This document shows positions 1 through 9,642 of a DNA stretch of 64,000 nucleotides, in pieces. The stretch is taken from assembly GCF_020532675.1 (NCBI RefSeq), contig NZ_JAJAVE010000003.1:620001-684000 (forward strand), in the 5' to 3' direction. The notes under the pieces were generated by a model. The model made no database searches. It saw only the letters and a list, made by a program, of their open reading frames with translations, and was not told the DNA's origin. Made by a program: the position numbers and the translations under genes. Every line of letters begins with the position of its first letter. Within the stretch, counting starts at the first letter, position 1. This DNA is from Methylobacillus gramineus (GTDB lineage: Bacteria > Pseudomonadota > Gammaproteobacteria > Burkholderiales > Methylophilaceae).

Positions 1-720
1 CATGGCCGCTATGGTGAAGACGGGACTATCCAGGGTGCACTGGAGCTGATGGGCATTCCTTACACCGGCAGCGGTGTCATGGCATCCAGCGTGGGCATGG
101 ACAAATGGCGCACCAAGTTGTTATGGCGTTCTGCCGGTGTGGCAACACCGGATTTTGAATTGGTGACGGCAGACAGTGATTTTGCTGCGATAGAAAACCG
201 GTTGGGTTTGCCCTTGTTTGTCAAACCCGCCAATGAAGGTTCGAGCATAGGGATCAGCAAGGTGAAGCAGGCGGGTGAATTGAAAGCTGCTTATAAGCTG
301 GCCGCCAAGTCTGATCCCTTGGTGATTGCCGAGCAGTTTGTCGGTGGGGGGGAGTATACGGTGGGCATACTTGGCGATACGGCATTGCCCATTATCCGTA
401 TCGTGCCAGCCAATGAGTTTTACGATTATGACGCCAAGTATCTGCGTGACGATACGCAATATCTCTGCCCGTGTGGATTGCCTACCGAGCAGGAGTTGCA
501 GATTCGTGAGCAGGCATTGCAGGCGTTTCGCACCGTGGGTGGTCGCGGTTGGGGCCGGGTGGATTTCCTTATGGATGAAGCAGGCAAGCATTATTTCCTG
601 GAGGTGAATACCTCGCCAGGCATGACGGATCATAGCCTGGTGCCTATGGGTGCCCGGGCAGCAGGGCTTGGTTTTGATACATTGGTATTGAAAGTGCTGG
701 AGTCTGCGCATGTGGGATAA
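1..720 (+). CDS. ddlB: D-alanine--D-alanine ligase, 5' end outside window
   Basis: Cytoplasmic ATP-grasp ligase that makes D-Ala-D-Ala for the peptidoglycan pentapeptide. The reading frame is open from base 1 ([12 protein letters not shown]...), so the gene begins upstream of the window and about 239 C-terminal residues remain; the Met codon at 49 is internal. Visible family features are the ATP-grasp segment [15 protein letters not shown], the conserved GRGWGRVDF stretch and the metal-binding [12 protein letters not shown] near the C-terminus. The stop overlaps the start of ftsQ by 11 bases, the usual murC/ddl-ftsQ-ftsA-ftsZ order of the dcw cluster. Identification is secure; only the B suffix rests on context. 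Confidence 0.95.
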   Translation, partial: HGRYGEDGTIQGALELMGIPYTGSGVMASSVGMDKWRTKLLWRSAGVATPDFELVTADSDFAAIENRLGLPLFVKPANEGSSIGISKVKQAGELKAAYKLAAKSDPLVIAEQFVGGGEYTVGILGDTALPIIRIVPANEFYDYDAKYLRDDTQYLCPCGLPTEQELQIREQALQAFRTVGGRGWGRVDFLMDEAGKHYFLEVNTSPGMTDHSLVPMGARAAGLGFDTLVLKVLESAHVG

Positions 721-1441
721 GCCGCGCGTCCTGAACTGGATCGCGAATTTCCTCAACGCACTGGCGGCGGTGATGTTTGTATATGGCCTGGTGTATGTCG
801 TGGTGCACTTGCCCATATTTCCACTGAAGGAAGTGCGGGTGGAAGGGCATCTTGATCATGTGACACGTGAGCAGATCAAGTGGATTGTGGACCGGCATTT
901 GCAAGGTAATTTTTTTACCGTGGATGTGGTCAAGGCGCGTGATGCCTTCCAGAAGTTGCCATGGGCACGCAAGGTCAGTGTACGCAAACGCTGGCCTGAC
1001 AAGCTGGAAGTGGTGGTGGAAGAGCATAGAGAGCTGGCGCGCTGGGGCAATATTGCCCTGGTGAATACCTACGGTGAGTTGTTTCATGCGGCTTCTGATA
1101 GTGACTTGCCGGTGTTCTATGGGCCTGGGGATGGTGTGCAGGAAGTGGCGCAGCACTACGGGAAATATAGCCAGGCGCTGGCAGGGGTGAGCGGGATGCG
1201 TATTGCACAGTTGGCACTGACCCCGCGCCGGGCCTGGCAGATCAAGACAGACAAGGGCATGGTGATAGAGCTGGGCCGGGAACAGATGGAAGCACGCTTG
1301 CAGAAATTTGCAGGTGCCTACAACCAGACATTGGGTGGAGTGAAAGTAGGCATCAGTTATGCCGATTTGCGCTACCCGAATGGTTTTGCGGTGCGTAAGC
1401 CTGAAGTGGCAGTACCCAAACGAAAGACAGGCGCGGCCTGA
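710..1441 (+). CDS. ftsQ: Cell division protein FtsQ
   Basis: Bitopic inner-membrane divisome protein that links cytoplasmic FtsA/FtsZ to FtsB/FtsL in the periplasm. The 243-residue product has a short basic N-terminus, one membrane segment at about residues 13-35 ([19 protein letters not shown]), then a POTRA domain starting [16 protein letters not shown] and the FtsQ-type beta domain ([18 protein letters not shown]). The ATG lies inside the end of ddl, which suggests translational coupling. ftsA follows 25 bases later. Length and order fit the family well. Confidence 0.95.
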   Translation: MWDKPRVLNWIANFLNALAAVMFVYGLVYVVVHLPIFPLKEVRVEGHLDHVTREQIKWIVDRHLQGNFFTVDVVKARDAFQKLPWARKVSVRKRWPDKLEVVVEEHRELARWGNIALVNTYGELFHAASDSDLPVFYGPGDGVQEVAQHYGKYSQALAGVSGMRIAQLALTPRRAWQIKTDKGMVIELGREQMEARLQKFAGAYNQTLGGVKVGISYADLRYPNGFAVRKPEVAVPKRKTGAA

Positions 1442-1466
1442 GTACTATGGAAAAATGGAGAGATAA

Positions 1467-2705
1467 ATGAGCAGGGTCAGGGAAGATAAAAATCTCATTG
1501 TCGGGCTGGATATTGGGACATCAAAGATCGTTGCTATCGTTGCTGAGTTACAGCCCGAGGGTAGTCTCAAGGTCATAGGCCTGGGGCAAGGAACATCACG
1601 CGGCCTGAAAAAGGGCGTGGTGGTAAATATCGATTCCACGGTGCAGGCGATTCAGCGAGCGCTGGAGGAGGCTGAGCTGATGGCGGATTGCAAGATCAGC
1701 ACGGTGTTTACCGGCATTGCGGGCAGCCATATCAAGAGCCTTAACTCGCATGGCATGGTCAAGATCAAGGATGCCGAAGTAACGCAGATGGATGTAGATC
1801 GCGTGATTGAAACCGCGCGCGCGATTGCACTACCGTCTGATCAGCAGATCCTGCATATCCTGACCCAGGAATTCATCATCGATGGGCAGGAAGATGTGCG
1901 CGAGCCGCTGGGCATGAGCGGAATGAAGCTGGAGGTCAAGGTGCATATCGTCACCGGGGCCGTGTCAGCTGCGCAGAATATCGTCAAGTGCATCAAGCGT
2001 TGTGGCCTGGAAGTGAGTGATCTCATTCTACAGCCACTGGCATCCAGCATGGCGGTCTTGACTGAAGATGAAAAGGAACTGGGTGTATGCCTGGTGGATA
2101 TCGGTGGTGGTACGACGGATATTGCGGTGTTCAAACAAGGTGCGATTCGCCATACCGCGGTGGTGCCGATTGCCGGTGACCAGATTACGAATGATGTGGC
2201 TGTGGCTTTCCGCACGCCTACGCAATCCGCAGAGGAAATCAAGATCAAGCATGGTTGCGCATTGCGCCAACTGGCAGACCCGCGGGAAGTGGTGGAAGTG
2301 CCAGGTGTTGATGGGCGTGACCCGCGTCAGTTGTCCGTGCAGACCCTGGCTGAGGTGATAGAGCCTCGGGTTGTCGAGCTGTATGAGTTTGTCTTGGGAG
2401 AGCTTAGACGTAGCGGTATGGAAGAGATGATTGCTTCCGGCATCGTGATTACGGGAGGTTCCTCGATGATGAAGGGCATGGTCGAATTGGGTGAAGAAAT
2501 ATTCCACATGCCGGTACGCCTAGGCATGCCGCGCTATGTGGGAGGGTTGTCCGAGGTGGTGGGAAATCCGCGTTACGCCACCGGAGTGGGTTTGGTCCTG
2601 ATGGGCAAGCAGCAGGTGGAACGGCAGTTCCAGGGCCAGATGGAGTCCAATTCCTTCAGTCAGGTGTTTAGCCGGATGAAGAGTTGGTTCCAGGGGAATT
2701 TTTAG
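1467..2705 (+). CDS. ftsA: Cell division protein FtsA
   Basis: Actin-like ATPase that anchors FtsZ filaments to the membrane. The 412-residue protein shows the phosphate-1 motif VGLDIGTSKIVAIV near residues 13-26, the phosphate-2 region CLVDIGGGTTDIAVF about residues 203-217 and the adenosine motif VITGGSSMMKGM near residue 330. The last 16 residues (FSQVFSRMKSWFQGNF) look like the amphipathic membrane-targeting helix typical of FtsA. A GGAGAG ribosome site sits just before the ATG. It lies between ftsQ and ftsZ, as in most proteobacteria. Confidence 0.97.
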   Translation: MSRVREDKNLIVGLDIGTSKIVAIVAELQPEGSLKVIGLGQGTSRGLKKGVVVNIDSTVQAIQRALEEAELMADCKISTVFTGIAGSHIKSLNSHGMVKIKDAEVTQMDVDRVIETARAIALPSDQQILHILTQEFIIDGQEDVREPLGMSGMKLEVKVHIVTGAVSAAQNIVKCIKRCGLEVSDLILQPLASSMAVLTEDEKELGVCLVDIGGGTTDIAVFKQGAIRHTAVVPIAGDQITNDVAVAFRTPTQSAEEIKIKHGCALRQLADPREVVEVPGVDGRDPRQLSVQTLAEVIEPRVVELYEFVLGELRRSGMEEMIASGIVITGGSSMMKGMVELGEEIFHMPVRLGMPRYVGGLSEVVGNPRYATGVGLVLMGKQQVERQFQGQMESNSFSQVFSRMKSWFQGNF

Positions 2706-2763
2706 TAGTGCACATGAGTTGTAGTGTGTTTTCAGAATTTTTCGCGTTTAGGCAGACGTAACT

Positions 2764-2772
2764 TAAGGAGGT
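2764..2772 (+). promoter_or_regulatory. Very strong ribosome binding site of ftsZ
   Basis: The nine bases TAAGGAGGT are a full complement to the 3' end of 16S rRNA and end six bases before the ftsZ ATG at 2779. Neighbouring genes have weaker sites, which fits the need for far more FtsZ than FtsA or FtsQ. Confidence 0.8.
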
Positions 2773-2778
2773 TTTAAC

Positions 2779-3942
2779 ATGTTTGAGATTATGGACAGGG
2801 ACTCACAAGAGGCCGTGATCAAGGTTATAGGTGTGGGAGGTTGCGGTGGTAACGCCGTAGCACACATGATCGAAAAGAATGTCGGTGGCGTGGAGTTCAT
2901 TTGCGCTAACACTGACATGCAGGCACTGAAGAAGAGCCAGGCCAAGACTGTATTGCAGATTGGTACTGACATCACCAAGGGCCTTGGCGCTGGCGCGCGT
3001 CCCGAGATTGGCCGTGAGGCTGCACTGGAAGACCGCGACCGTATTGCCGAAATCATTGATGGTGCAGACATGCTGTTCATCACCGCGGGTATGGGTGGTG
3101 GCACAGGTACCGGCGCTGCGCCTATCATCGCTGAAGTTGCCAAGGAAATGGGTATTCTGACAGTGGCCGTGGTGACCAAGCCTTTCTCTTTTGAAGGCAA
3201 GCGCACCAAGGTAGCACAGGAAGGCCTGGACGAACTTTCCAAGCATGTTGACTCTCTTATCATTATCCCTAATGAAAAGTTGATGCAGGTGCTGGGTGAG
3301 GATGTACCTTTCCTGGATGCATTCAAGGCGGCCAATGATGTGTTGCACAATGCGGTGTCTGGAATTGCTGAAATCATCAATTGCCCAGGCATGGTGAACG
3401 TCGACTTTGCTGACGTACGCACCGTGATGTCTGAAATGGGTATGGCAATGATGGGATCTGCGACGGCCACTGGTAGTGAACGTGCCCGTATTGCCGCTGA
3501 GCAAGCCGTTGCCAGCCCATTGCTGGAAGATGTCAATCTGGCCAATGCACGTGGCGTGTTGGTGAATATCACTGCCAGCAGCTCCTTCAAGATGAAGGAG
3601 TACTATGACGTGATGAATACCATCAAGGAATTCACCGCTGATGATGCGACTGTGATTGTCGGCAATGTATTCGATGAGTCGATTGGGGATGGTCTGCGTG
3701 TGACCATGGTGGCTACTGGTCTTAACGGTGTTGTCAGCCGTCGCCAGCAAAAACCAGAGTTGCGTGTGATGACACAGGTGCGTGATGGTACGACCAATCA
3801 GCCTATATATGTAGGCGGTGTGGATGAAGAAGGCCCTGCCGTATTCAGTTCCAATGGCCGTCGTGCACAGGTTGAAGCCATGAAGATGTCAGGCGTGGAG
3901 GAATATGACATTCCTGCATTCCTGCGTAAACAGGCTGACTAA
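2779..3942 (+). CDS. ftsZ: Cell division protein FtsZ
   Basis: Tubulin-like GTPase that forms the division ring. The 387-residue product has the N-terminal nucleotide motif GVGGCGGNAVAHM (about residues 18-30), the tubulin signature GGGTGTG near residues 105-112, the T7-loop region MVNVDFADVRTVM and the conserved C-terminal tail EYDIPAFLRKQAD that binds FtsA and other partners (ZapD also binds this tail; a zapD gene lies at 41.9 kb). An unstructured linker precedes the tail. Start is fixed by the strong ribosome site and 73-base gap after ftsA. Confidence 0.98.
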   Translation: MFEIMDRDSQEAVIKVIGVGGCGGNAVAHMIEKNVGGVEFICANTDMQALKKSQAKTVLQIGTDITKGLGAGARPEIGREAALEDRDRIAEIIDGADMLFITAGMGGGTGTGAAPIIAEVAKEMGILTVAVVTKPFSFEGKRTKVAQEGLDELSKHVDSLIIIPNEKLMQVLGEDVPFLDAFKAANDVLHNAVSGIAEIINCPGMVNVDFADVRTVMSEMGMAMMGSATATGSERARIAAEQAVASPLLEDVNLANARGVLVNITASSSFKMKEYYDVMNTIKEFTADDATVIVGNVFDESIGDGLRVTMVATGLNGVVSRRQQKPELRVMTQVRDGTTNQPIYVGGVDEEGPAVFSSNGRRAQVEAMKMSGVEEYDIPAFLRKQAD

Positions 3943-4021
3943 GTAACAAGTGGCAAGCTGGATAGGCTACCCGTATGGGGCTCGAGGATACTGACGCCTG
4001 CCACGGCGGGTGCGGCCAGCA

Positions 4022-4030
4022 TGTTATAAT
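4022..4030 (+). promoter_or_regulatory. Extended -10 promoter element before lpxC
   Basis: TGTTATAAT is a perfect extended -10 box (TGn plus TATAAT) in the 131-base gap between ftsZ and lpxC. I see no good -35 box at the right distance, which is common for extended -10 promoters. Transcription would begin near 4037, giving a leader of about 37 bases before the GTG start. A 10-base palindrome (CTCTCGAGAG, 4053-4062) lies in that leader next to the ribosome site. Confidence 0.55.
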
Positions 4031-4073
4031 CAGGCAATTAAACGAATGAGGGCTCTCGAGAGAGGGGGCGACA

Positions 4074-5003
4074 GTGCTTAAACAAAGAACACTGAAAACG
4101 ACTATTAGTGCTACCGGTGTAGGATTGCATTCGGGCGACAAGGTTACCCTGACCTTGCGACCGGCTGCACCTGATACCGGGATTGTCTTCCGTCGGGTCG
4201 ATCTGCCCGATACCGCGGAATTCAGGGTGCAACCTCATCTCGTCACTGACACCAAGCTCTGCTCCGCACTAGATTGCGGAGGGGCCAGGGTTGCCACGAT
4301 TGAACATCTGATGTCTGCACTTGCCGGACTTGGCATAGACAATATCCATATCGATCTCAATGCGGGCGAAGTGCCTATTATGGACGGCAGTGCCGGGCCT
4401 TTTGTTTTTCTTCTGCAACAGGCCGGCATTGTCGAACAACCCGCGATGAAGAGATTCATCCGCATCAAGAAAACGGTTGAATATCGCGAAGGCGATAAAT
4501 GGGTGCGTTTCGACCCTTATTTTGGCTTCAAGCTGGATTTCACGATTGATTTTGACCACCCTGCCGTGGAACATACCGGGCAGAAGGTGTCTATTGATTT
4601 TGCTGACAACTCCTATATCAAGGAGATCAGTCGGGCCCGTACCTTTGGCTTTATGCATGAGGTTGAAGCCTTGCGCTCCATGGGCTTGGCCCGTGGTGGT
4701 AGCCTGGACAATGCGATTGTGCTGGATGAGTACCGTGTGCTGAACAGTGATGGCTTGCGTTACGACGATGAGTTCGTCAAACACAAAATGCTGGATGCGA
4801 TTGGCGACCTGTATGTATTGGGCCATCCCTTAATTGGGGCATTCAGTGCTTTCAAGGCCGGGCATTACATGAATAATCAATTGCTGCGAACCTTGCTCGC
4901 CGATGCTGATGCCTGGGAATACGCTACTTTCGACAAGTTCGAAGAAGCCCCCGGTGCATTCCAGACGCCAATAGGTGTACCGCCAGCCTTGCATTACACA
5001 TAA
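4074..5003 (+). CDS. lpxC: UDP-3-O-acyl-N-acetylglucosamine deacetylase
   Basis: Zinc hydrolase for the committed step of lipid A synthesis. The 309-residue protein shows the zinc ligand His in EHLMSAL (about residue 78) and the HKMLD motif near residues 237-241 that supplies His and Asp, plus the family stretches [10 protein letters not shown] and [10 protein letters not shown]. Translation starts at GTG preceded by an AGGGGG ribosome site; the product begins [15 protein letters not shown] as in other LpxC proteins. It follows ftsZ, the classical end of the dcw cluster, and probably has its own promoter at 4022. Confidence 0.97.
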   Translation: MLKQRTLKTTISATGVGLHSGDKVTLTLRPAAPDTGIVFRRVDLPDTAEFRVQPHLVTDTKLCSALDCGGARVATIEHLMSALAGLGIDNIHIDLNAGEVPIMDGSAGPFVFLLQQAGIVEQPAMKRFIRIKKTVEYREGDKWVRFDPYFGFKLDFTIDFDHPAVEHTGQKVSIDFADNSYIKEISRARTFGFMHEVEALRSMGLARGGSLDNAIVLDEYRVLNSDGLRYDDEFVKHKMLDAIGDLYVLGHPLIGAFSAFKAGHYMNNQLLRTLLADADAWEYATFDKFEEAPGAFQTPIGVPPALHYT

Positions 5004-5012
5004 GTCGCTAGC

Positions 5013-5195
5013 ATGCTGGTCTTGCGCATTCTTCTAGTATTGGGGCTGATTTCAGTCGCAGTATCACTGGGTATTTACATTATTTCAGGTGACAAGCGTT
5101 ACCTGAAATTCACCTGGCAGCTGACCAAGTTCACACTGGTCATGCTATTGGTGGTGGCGCTTGTCATTGCCATGGGCCGCATCATTCTCTATTAG
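5013..5195 (+). CDS. Small two-helix membrane protein, function unknown
   Basis: A 60-residue protein made almost entirely of two predicted membrane helices (about residues 2-23 and 40-58) joined by a short basic hydrophilic loop (SGDKRYLKFTWQ). It begins nine bases after the lpxC stop, so it is probably cotranscribed with lpxC. I do not recognise a family and give no function. Support for it being a gene: ATG start, clean hydrophobic pattern and tight spacing; against: no strong ribosome site. Confidence 0.7.
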   Translation: MLVLRILLVLGLISVAVSLGIYIISGDKRYLKFTWQLTKFTLVMLLVVALVIAMGRIILY

Positions 5196-5271
5196 TCTGG
5201 GCGTGGGCTAGCCATTTATCTGAATGGCTATGCTATGCTTGATTGAGCTTCATGGAGTTGGGTAATACAAA

Positions 5272-7308
5272 ATGCAGTTGAGAGAGGCTAATACAAGCAA
5301 TATAGCAGGGCATAGCAACACTCCGTTTGCAAGGAAGGCAGTCGCTAGCTGCCTCAAATCTGGCGGCCAACTCTTGAGTATATGGGGCCGGATGGCGCTG
5401 GTAATGTCGCTGTTCTGTAGCACCATGCTATGGGCAGCCAGTCCGGATGACCTCTTCATCAGTGCGCGCACTGCCTATAACTCCCGCAATACCACCGTGC
5501 TGGCAGATGCTGCGCAGAAACTGCAAGCGCAGAACCATGTGCTGGCCCCTTATGCCGACTACTGGTTAATGTTGCTCAATCTAAGTCAGGCGGATAATCA
5601 AACCGTACGTCATTTCCTCGAGCGGTATGCTGACCTGCCATTTGCCGACCGTGTGCGAGGCGAGTGGCTCAAGGCATTGGCGCGGCGCCAGGACTGGCAG
5701 ACCTTCTTTGAAGAATATCCCAAATTCAAGCGCGATGATGCCAGCGTCAATTGCTATGCAATCGATGCCGGTATCCAGCAGGGCCTTGAGTCTTCTGTAT
5801 TGGAAGGCAAGACCTTGTGGATGACGGGTAGTGAACTGCCTGCCAATTGCGAGGCGGTATTTGATCGCCTGCAGAAAGGCGGTGTATTGCGCGATGACGA
5901 TATCTGGGCGCGTACACGGTTGCTATTGCAGGGGTCAAAAATGACCGTGGTCAAGGTTGTGCTGCAGCGTATTCCCGGTGTTGATAAGACCAACCTCAAG
6001 CTGTTGGATCGTGTTTACCAGAATCCACAGCAAGTCCTGGAAAAAGGGCAGATTTCCTTTAAAAGTCGCTTGGGTAAAGAGCTCAATCTGTATGCACTGG
6101 AGCGCTTGAGCAAAAGTCAGCCAGCTCTGGCGCTGGATATATGGGAAAAAGTCCATACCAGTTTTGAGCCAGTCGATCGTGATTATTTCTGGGGACGGTT
6201 TGCGCTGCATGCAGCCCGCAAGCATGACCCAATGGCATTAACCTATTACAACCGCGCCGGAAATACTGCGCTGGACAAGGATCAGCGTGAGTGGAAAGCG
6301 CGCTCTGCGTTGCGCAATGCTGAATGGAAAGCCTTGCAAGCTGCGATTGCCGAGATGCCTGAGGCGCAGCAGGAAGAGGGTGTATGGCGTTATTGGAAAG
6401 CGCGCGCGCTGAAAGAGCAAAAGCAGCTGGTAGCGGCTAATCTCATACTGGTCGGCTTGTCCAGGGAAAACAATTATTATGGCTTGCTGGCCGAAGAGGA
6501 AATGGGAGACGTAGTGGCTGCCCCTCCCGCTTTTTACAAGACAACACCAGAGGAAGTACGGATTGCGCTGGCTTCTCCCGGTGTGCAGCGCTCGCTGGCA
6601 CTCCGGCGCCTGGATATGCGCTGGGAGTCGAGGGCGGAATGGGTGTACGCAACCAGCAATTTTGACGACAAGCAATTGATTGCCGCGGCCGAAGTGGCTT
6701 TCCGTGAAGGCTGGTATGACATTGCCATCAGTACGGCGGACCGTACCAAGCTACTGCATGATTTTGCCTTGCGTTACCCGACACCATATCGAGACATGAT
6801 GCAAGGATATGCCGCCGATAATGCACTGGATGAAGCATGGGTATACGGCCTGATCCGGCAGGAAAGCCGTTTTGTCAGCTGGGCCAAATCTTCGGTAGGC
6901 GCCTCAGGCCTGATGCAGGTGATGCCAGCCACCGCCAAGTGGATAGCCAAGCGGCTGGGCATGGGCAGTTTCGAGCCTTCCATGATTAATCAACTGGATA
7001 CCAACCTGAAGTTTGGGACACATTATCTGCGCTACACCATGGATCAGATGAGTGATCAGTCACTGATGGCAACGGCTGCTTATAATGCGGGGCCAGGCCG
7101 GCCCAAGCGCTGGGCATCCAACCGGCCACTGGAAGGGGCAGTCTATGCTGAAACAATCCCTTTTAGCGAAACACGCGACTATGTGAAAAAGGTACTGGGT
7201 AACGCCTACTACTACTCACAACAGCTCGGAACCAAAAAACTGACCCTGAAAGAGCGTCTGGGCGTGGTGCCTGGCGTGGGTGCTGCAGTCAGCGCAGAAG
7301 AAGACTGA
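5272..7308 (+). CDS. slt: Soluble lytic murein transglycosylase
   Basis: Periplasmic enzyme that cleaves the MurNAc-GlcNAc bond of peptidoglycan to give 1,6-anhydro products. The long N-terminal part (about residues 60-480) is the alpha-superhelical repeat region of Slt70; the C-terminal catalytic domain carries GLIRQESRF with the catalytic Glu near residue 530, followed by SSVGASGLMQVMPATAK and TAAYNAGPGRPKRW. The signal peptide core MALVMSLFCSTMLWAAS begins at about residue 41, so the n-region is unusually long; an in-frame ATG at 5392 is an alternative start that would give a normal signal sequence. Size otherwise matches the family. Confidence 0.93.
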   Translation: MQLREANTSNIAGHSNTPFARKAVASCLKSGGQLLSIWGRMALVMSLFCSTMLWAASPDDLFISARTAYNSRNTTVLADAAQKLQAQNHVLAPYADYWLMLLNLSQADNQTVRHFLERYADLPFADRVRGEWLKALARRQDWQTFFEEYPKFKRDDASVNCYAIDAGIQQGLESSVLEGKTLWMTGSELPANCEAVFDRLQKGGVLRDDDIWARTRLLLQGSKMTVVKVVLQRIPGVDKTNLKLLDRVYQNPQQVLEKGQISFKSRLGKELNLYALERLSKSQPALALDIWEKVHTSFEPVDRDYFWGRFALHAARKHDPMALTYYNRAGNTALDKDQREWKARSALRNAEWKALQAAIAEMPEAQQEEGVWRYWKARALKEQKQLVAANLILVGLSRENNYYGLLAEEEMGDVVAAPPAFYKTTPEEVRIALASPGVQRSLALRRLDMRWESRAEWVYATSNFDDKQLIAAAEVAFREGWYDIAISTADRTKLLHDFALRYPTPYRDMMQGYAADNALDEAWVYGLIRQESRFVSWAKSSVGASGLMQVMPATAKWIAKRLGMGSFEPSMINQLDTNLKFGTHYLRYTMDQMSDQSLMATAAYNAGPGRPKRWASNRPLEGAVYAETIPFSETRDYVKKVLGNAYYYSQQLGTKKLTLKERLGVVPGVGAAVSAEED

Positions 7309-7321
7309 GGTTACGGCGGCC

Positions 7322-7369
7322 CTGCTACCATATAATGGTACAGGAATTGACCGAGCAATTCGGTAGCAG
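7322..7369 (+). repeat. Inverted repeat in leader of the dehydrogenase gene
   Basis: CTGCTACC (7322-7329) is the exact reverse complement of GGTAGCAG (7362-7369). Inside it, ACCGA and TCGGT form a second, competing hairpin that shares the GGT bases, so the two pairings are mutually exclusive. It lies between slt and the next gene. No U-run follows, so it does not look like a simple terminator. Confidence 0.4.
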
Positions 7370-7394
7370 ACTAATCAAGTAAGGACTGTATTTG

Positions 7395-8360
7395 ATGCAA
7401 CGTATCAGACAAATATGTGTATTGGGTGGCTCTGGTTTTGTTGGCAGTGCCATCGTGCAACGCCTCAGCACTGCAGGGTACGACGTGAAGGTACTGACAC
7501 GCCGCCGGGAGAGCAGCAAGCATCTGATCTTGTTGCCCAATGTGCAGGTGGTGGAGTGTGATCTTTTTAACAATACTGCCTTGTCTGGTCATTTACATGG
7601 CCAGGATGCCGTCATAAACCTAGTGGGCATATTGCACGAGTCCGGCAATGCCACATTCCAGGCCTTGCATGTCGATTTGCCGCGTCGCGTTGCAGATATC
7701 TGTTGCAAACAGGGGGTCAGCCGCCTAGTGCACATGGGGGCCTTGAAAGCCAGTAGCTCTGCCAAGAGTGAATATCTAAAATCCAAGGCTGCCGGTGAGG
7801 CTGCGGTGCTTGCTCGTGCTGGTGAAATCCAGGTGACGGTGTTCCGCCCTTCCGTCATTTTTGGTCGGGGAGACAGTTTTCTCAGCCTGTTTGCCAGTCT
7901 GGTCAAGATATTGCCCGTGATTGCAGTGGCCAAGCCACAAGCAAAGTTCCAGCCTATCTGGGTGGAGGATGTTGCTCATGCTTTTGTCAGCACGCTTGAA
8001 AACATCAGTACCTATGGCCGTGCATTTGATCTAGGTGGCCCGCACATTTATACCCTGAAGGAATTGATCGAGTTTGTGGCGTTTATTCTGGGTAAAAAAC
8101 GCCGCATCATTTCCCTTAACGATACGCTTTCCTACTATCAGGCTTATGCGCTGGAGTTGATGCCTGTCAAATTGATGACGCGGGATAACTTGTTCTCCAT
8201 GGAAGTGGACAGCGTCTGCGATGGCGATGTGTCCAATCTGTTTGGTATACAACCCACCGCACTGGAAGCAGTCGCGGCGGAGTACCTTGCTGGCGATACG
8301 CCCAGAAGCGCTTATGATCGCTTTCGTAGTCTGGCTGGGCGTAGTTTCAGCAAACGGTAA
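7395..8360 (+). CDS. NAD(P)-binding SDR protein, complex I NDUFA9-like
   Basis: Extended short-chain dehydrogenase/reductase of the group related to the 39-kDa (NDUFA9) subunit of complex I. The Rossmann motif CVLGGSGFVGSAIVQRL sits at about residues 7-23, followed by the NAD-binding acidic region after LTRR, and VFRPSVIFGRGDSFLSLF is the typical substrate-side stretch. I chose the ATG at 7395 over a TTG three bases upstream; AAGGAC at 7381 is the ribosome site. Real substrate unknown. It is followed after five bases by cca, a pairing seen in other betaproteobacteria. Confidence 0.88.
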   Translation: MQRIRQICVLGGSGFVGSAIVQRLSTAGYDVKVLTRRRESSKHLILLPNVQVVECDLFNNTALSGHLHGQDAVINLVGILHESGNATFQALHVDLPRRVADICCKQGVSRLVHMGALKASSSAKSEYLKSKAAGEAAVLARAGEIQVTVFRPSVIFGRGDSFLSLFASLVKILPVIAVAKPQAKFQPIWVEDVAHAFVSTLENISTYGRAFDLGGPHIYTLKELIEFVAFILGKKRRIISLNDTLSYYQAYALELMPVKLMTRDNLFSMEVDSVCDGDVSNLFGIQPTALEAVAAEYLAGDTPRSAYDRFRSLAGRSFSKR

Positions 8361-8365
8361 GCACC

Positions 8366-9589
8366 ATGGACATATTCTCGGTAGGCGGTGCGGTACGGGA
8401 TGAGCTGTTGGGCCTGCCGGTCAAGGATCGTGATTATGTCGTGGTGGGCAGTACGCCAGAAGCAATGGTTGCGCTAGGCTATCGTCCGGTAGGCAAGGAC
8501 TTTCCCGTGTTCCTGCATCCGCAAACTCATGAGGAATATGCGCTTGCTCGTACCGAGCGCAAGACTGGCAAAGGGTATAAAGGGTTTCAGGTACATGCTT
8601 CACCTGACGTCACGTTGGAGCAAGATCTTGCCCGTCGTGATCTCACCATCAATGCCATTGCCAAGGATTCCGCTGGCAAGCTGATCGACCCATATCACGG
8701 CATGGCTGACATCCAGGCAAAACAGTTGCGCCATGTCAGTGCTGCCTTTAGCGAAGATCCAGTACGCATCCTGCGGGCAGCCCGCTTCGCAGCCCGGTTT
8801 ACTGAATTCAGTGTCGCAGATGAGACCATGCAGCTGATGCGACAGATGGTGGCAGACGGCGAGGTTGATGCCCTGGTCCCGGAGCGCGTCTGGCAAGAGC
8901 TGGCCAAAGGACTGATGGAGTCGCGTCCCAGCCGCATGTTTGATGTCTTGCGTTCCTGTGGCGCACTGCAGCGTATATTGCCTGAGCTTGATCGCCTGTT
9001 TGGTGTGCCGCAAACGGCAAAATATCATCCTGAAGTGGATACGGGCATTCATATCATGCTGGTGATTGATTACGCCGCTAGCCAGGGTTTCTCTCTTCCT
9101 GTCAGGTTTGCCGCCTTGACCCATGATCTGGGCAAGGGCACTACCCCCGCAGATATGCTGCCACGGCATATCGGGCATGAAGAGCGCAGCGTGAGTTTGC
9201 TCAAGGAGGTAGTCCAGCGCTTGCGTGTGCCTAATGATTGCAAGGAGCTGGCGCAGGTCGTGGCCAAATTTCATGGCAAAGTGCATCAGGTGAATGAAAT
9301 GCGTCCTGATACTGTGTTACGCTTTCTGCTGGAAACTGATGCGATACGTCAGCCGCAGCGTTTTCGTGACTTTCTCTCTGCATGTGAGGCCGATGCAAGA
9401 GGACGTACCAGCTTTGAACAACAGGAGTTGCCGCATTTTCAGTATTTGCTGGAGGTGCTGAAAATAGTCATGCAGGTCGATGCCGGGGTAATTGCTGCTG
9501 CCCAGGAAAATCCGGCCAATATCAAGGATGCCGTGTTTGATGCACGGGTTGCAGCCATCAAACAACAGCTTGAACCACTAAAACTATAA
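8366..9589 (+). CDS. cca: CCA-adding tRNA nucleotidyltransferase with HD domain
   Basis: Adds or repairs the 3'-CCA end of tRNA. The N-terminal nucleotidyltransferase domain shows VGGAVRDELLGLPVKDRDYV with the GGxxR motif and catalytic Asp pair, followed by RDLTINAIAKD and the RILRAARFAARF stretch. The C-terminal half carries an HD phosphohydrolase motif, THDLGKG at about residues 251-257, which marks the multifunctional gammaproteobacterial/betaproteobacterial type with 2',3'-cyclic phosphodiesterase and phosphatase activity. Length of 407 residues is normal. Confidence 0.95.
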   Translation: MDIFSVGGAVRDELLGLPVKDRDYVVVGSTPEAMVALGYRPVGKDFPVFLHPQTHEEYALARTERKTGKGYKGFQVHASPDVTLEQDLARRDLTINAIAKDSAGKLIDPYHGMADIQAKQLRHVSAAFSEDPVRILRAARFAARFTEFSVADETMQLMRQMVADGEVDALVPERVWQELAKGLMESRPSRMFDVLRSCGALQRILPELDRLFGVPQTAKYHPEVDTGIHIMLVIDYAASQGFSLPVRFAALTHDLGKGTTPADMLPRHIGHEERSVSLLKEVVQRLRVPNDCKELAQVVAKFHGKVHQVNEMRPDTVLRFLLETDAIRQPQRFRDFLSACEADARGRTSFEQQELPHFQYLLEVLKIVMQVDAGVIAAAQENPANIKDAVFDARVAAIKQQLEPLKL

Positions 9590-9642
9590 AGAAGTGATCA
9601 CAAAGTAGCGGTACCAAAGGGGTTAACACTATTCAAGCGAAT

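Noticed and set aside
2763-3750. Long antisense frames (275 and 315 residues) across ftsZ
   Set aside because: Shadows of a GC-biased, highly conserved gene; low-complexity Ser/Thr/Ala or His-rich composition, no ribosome site, no family resemblance.
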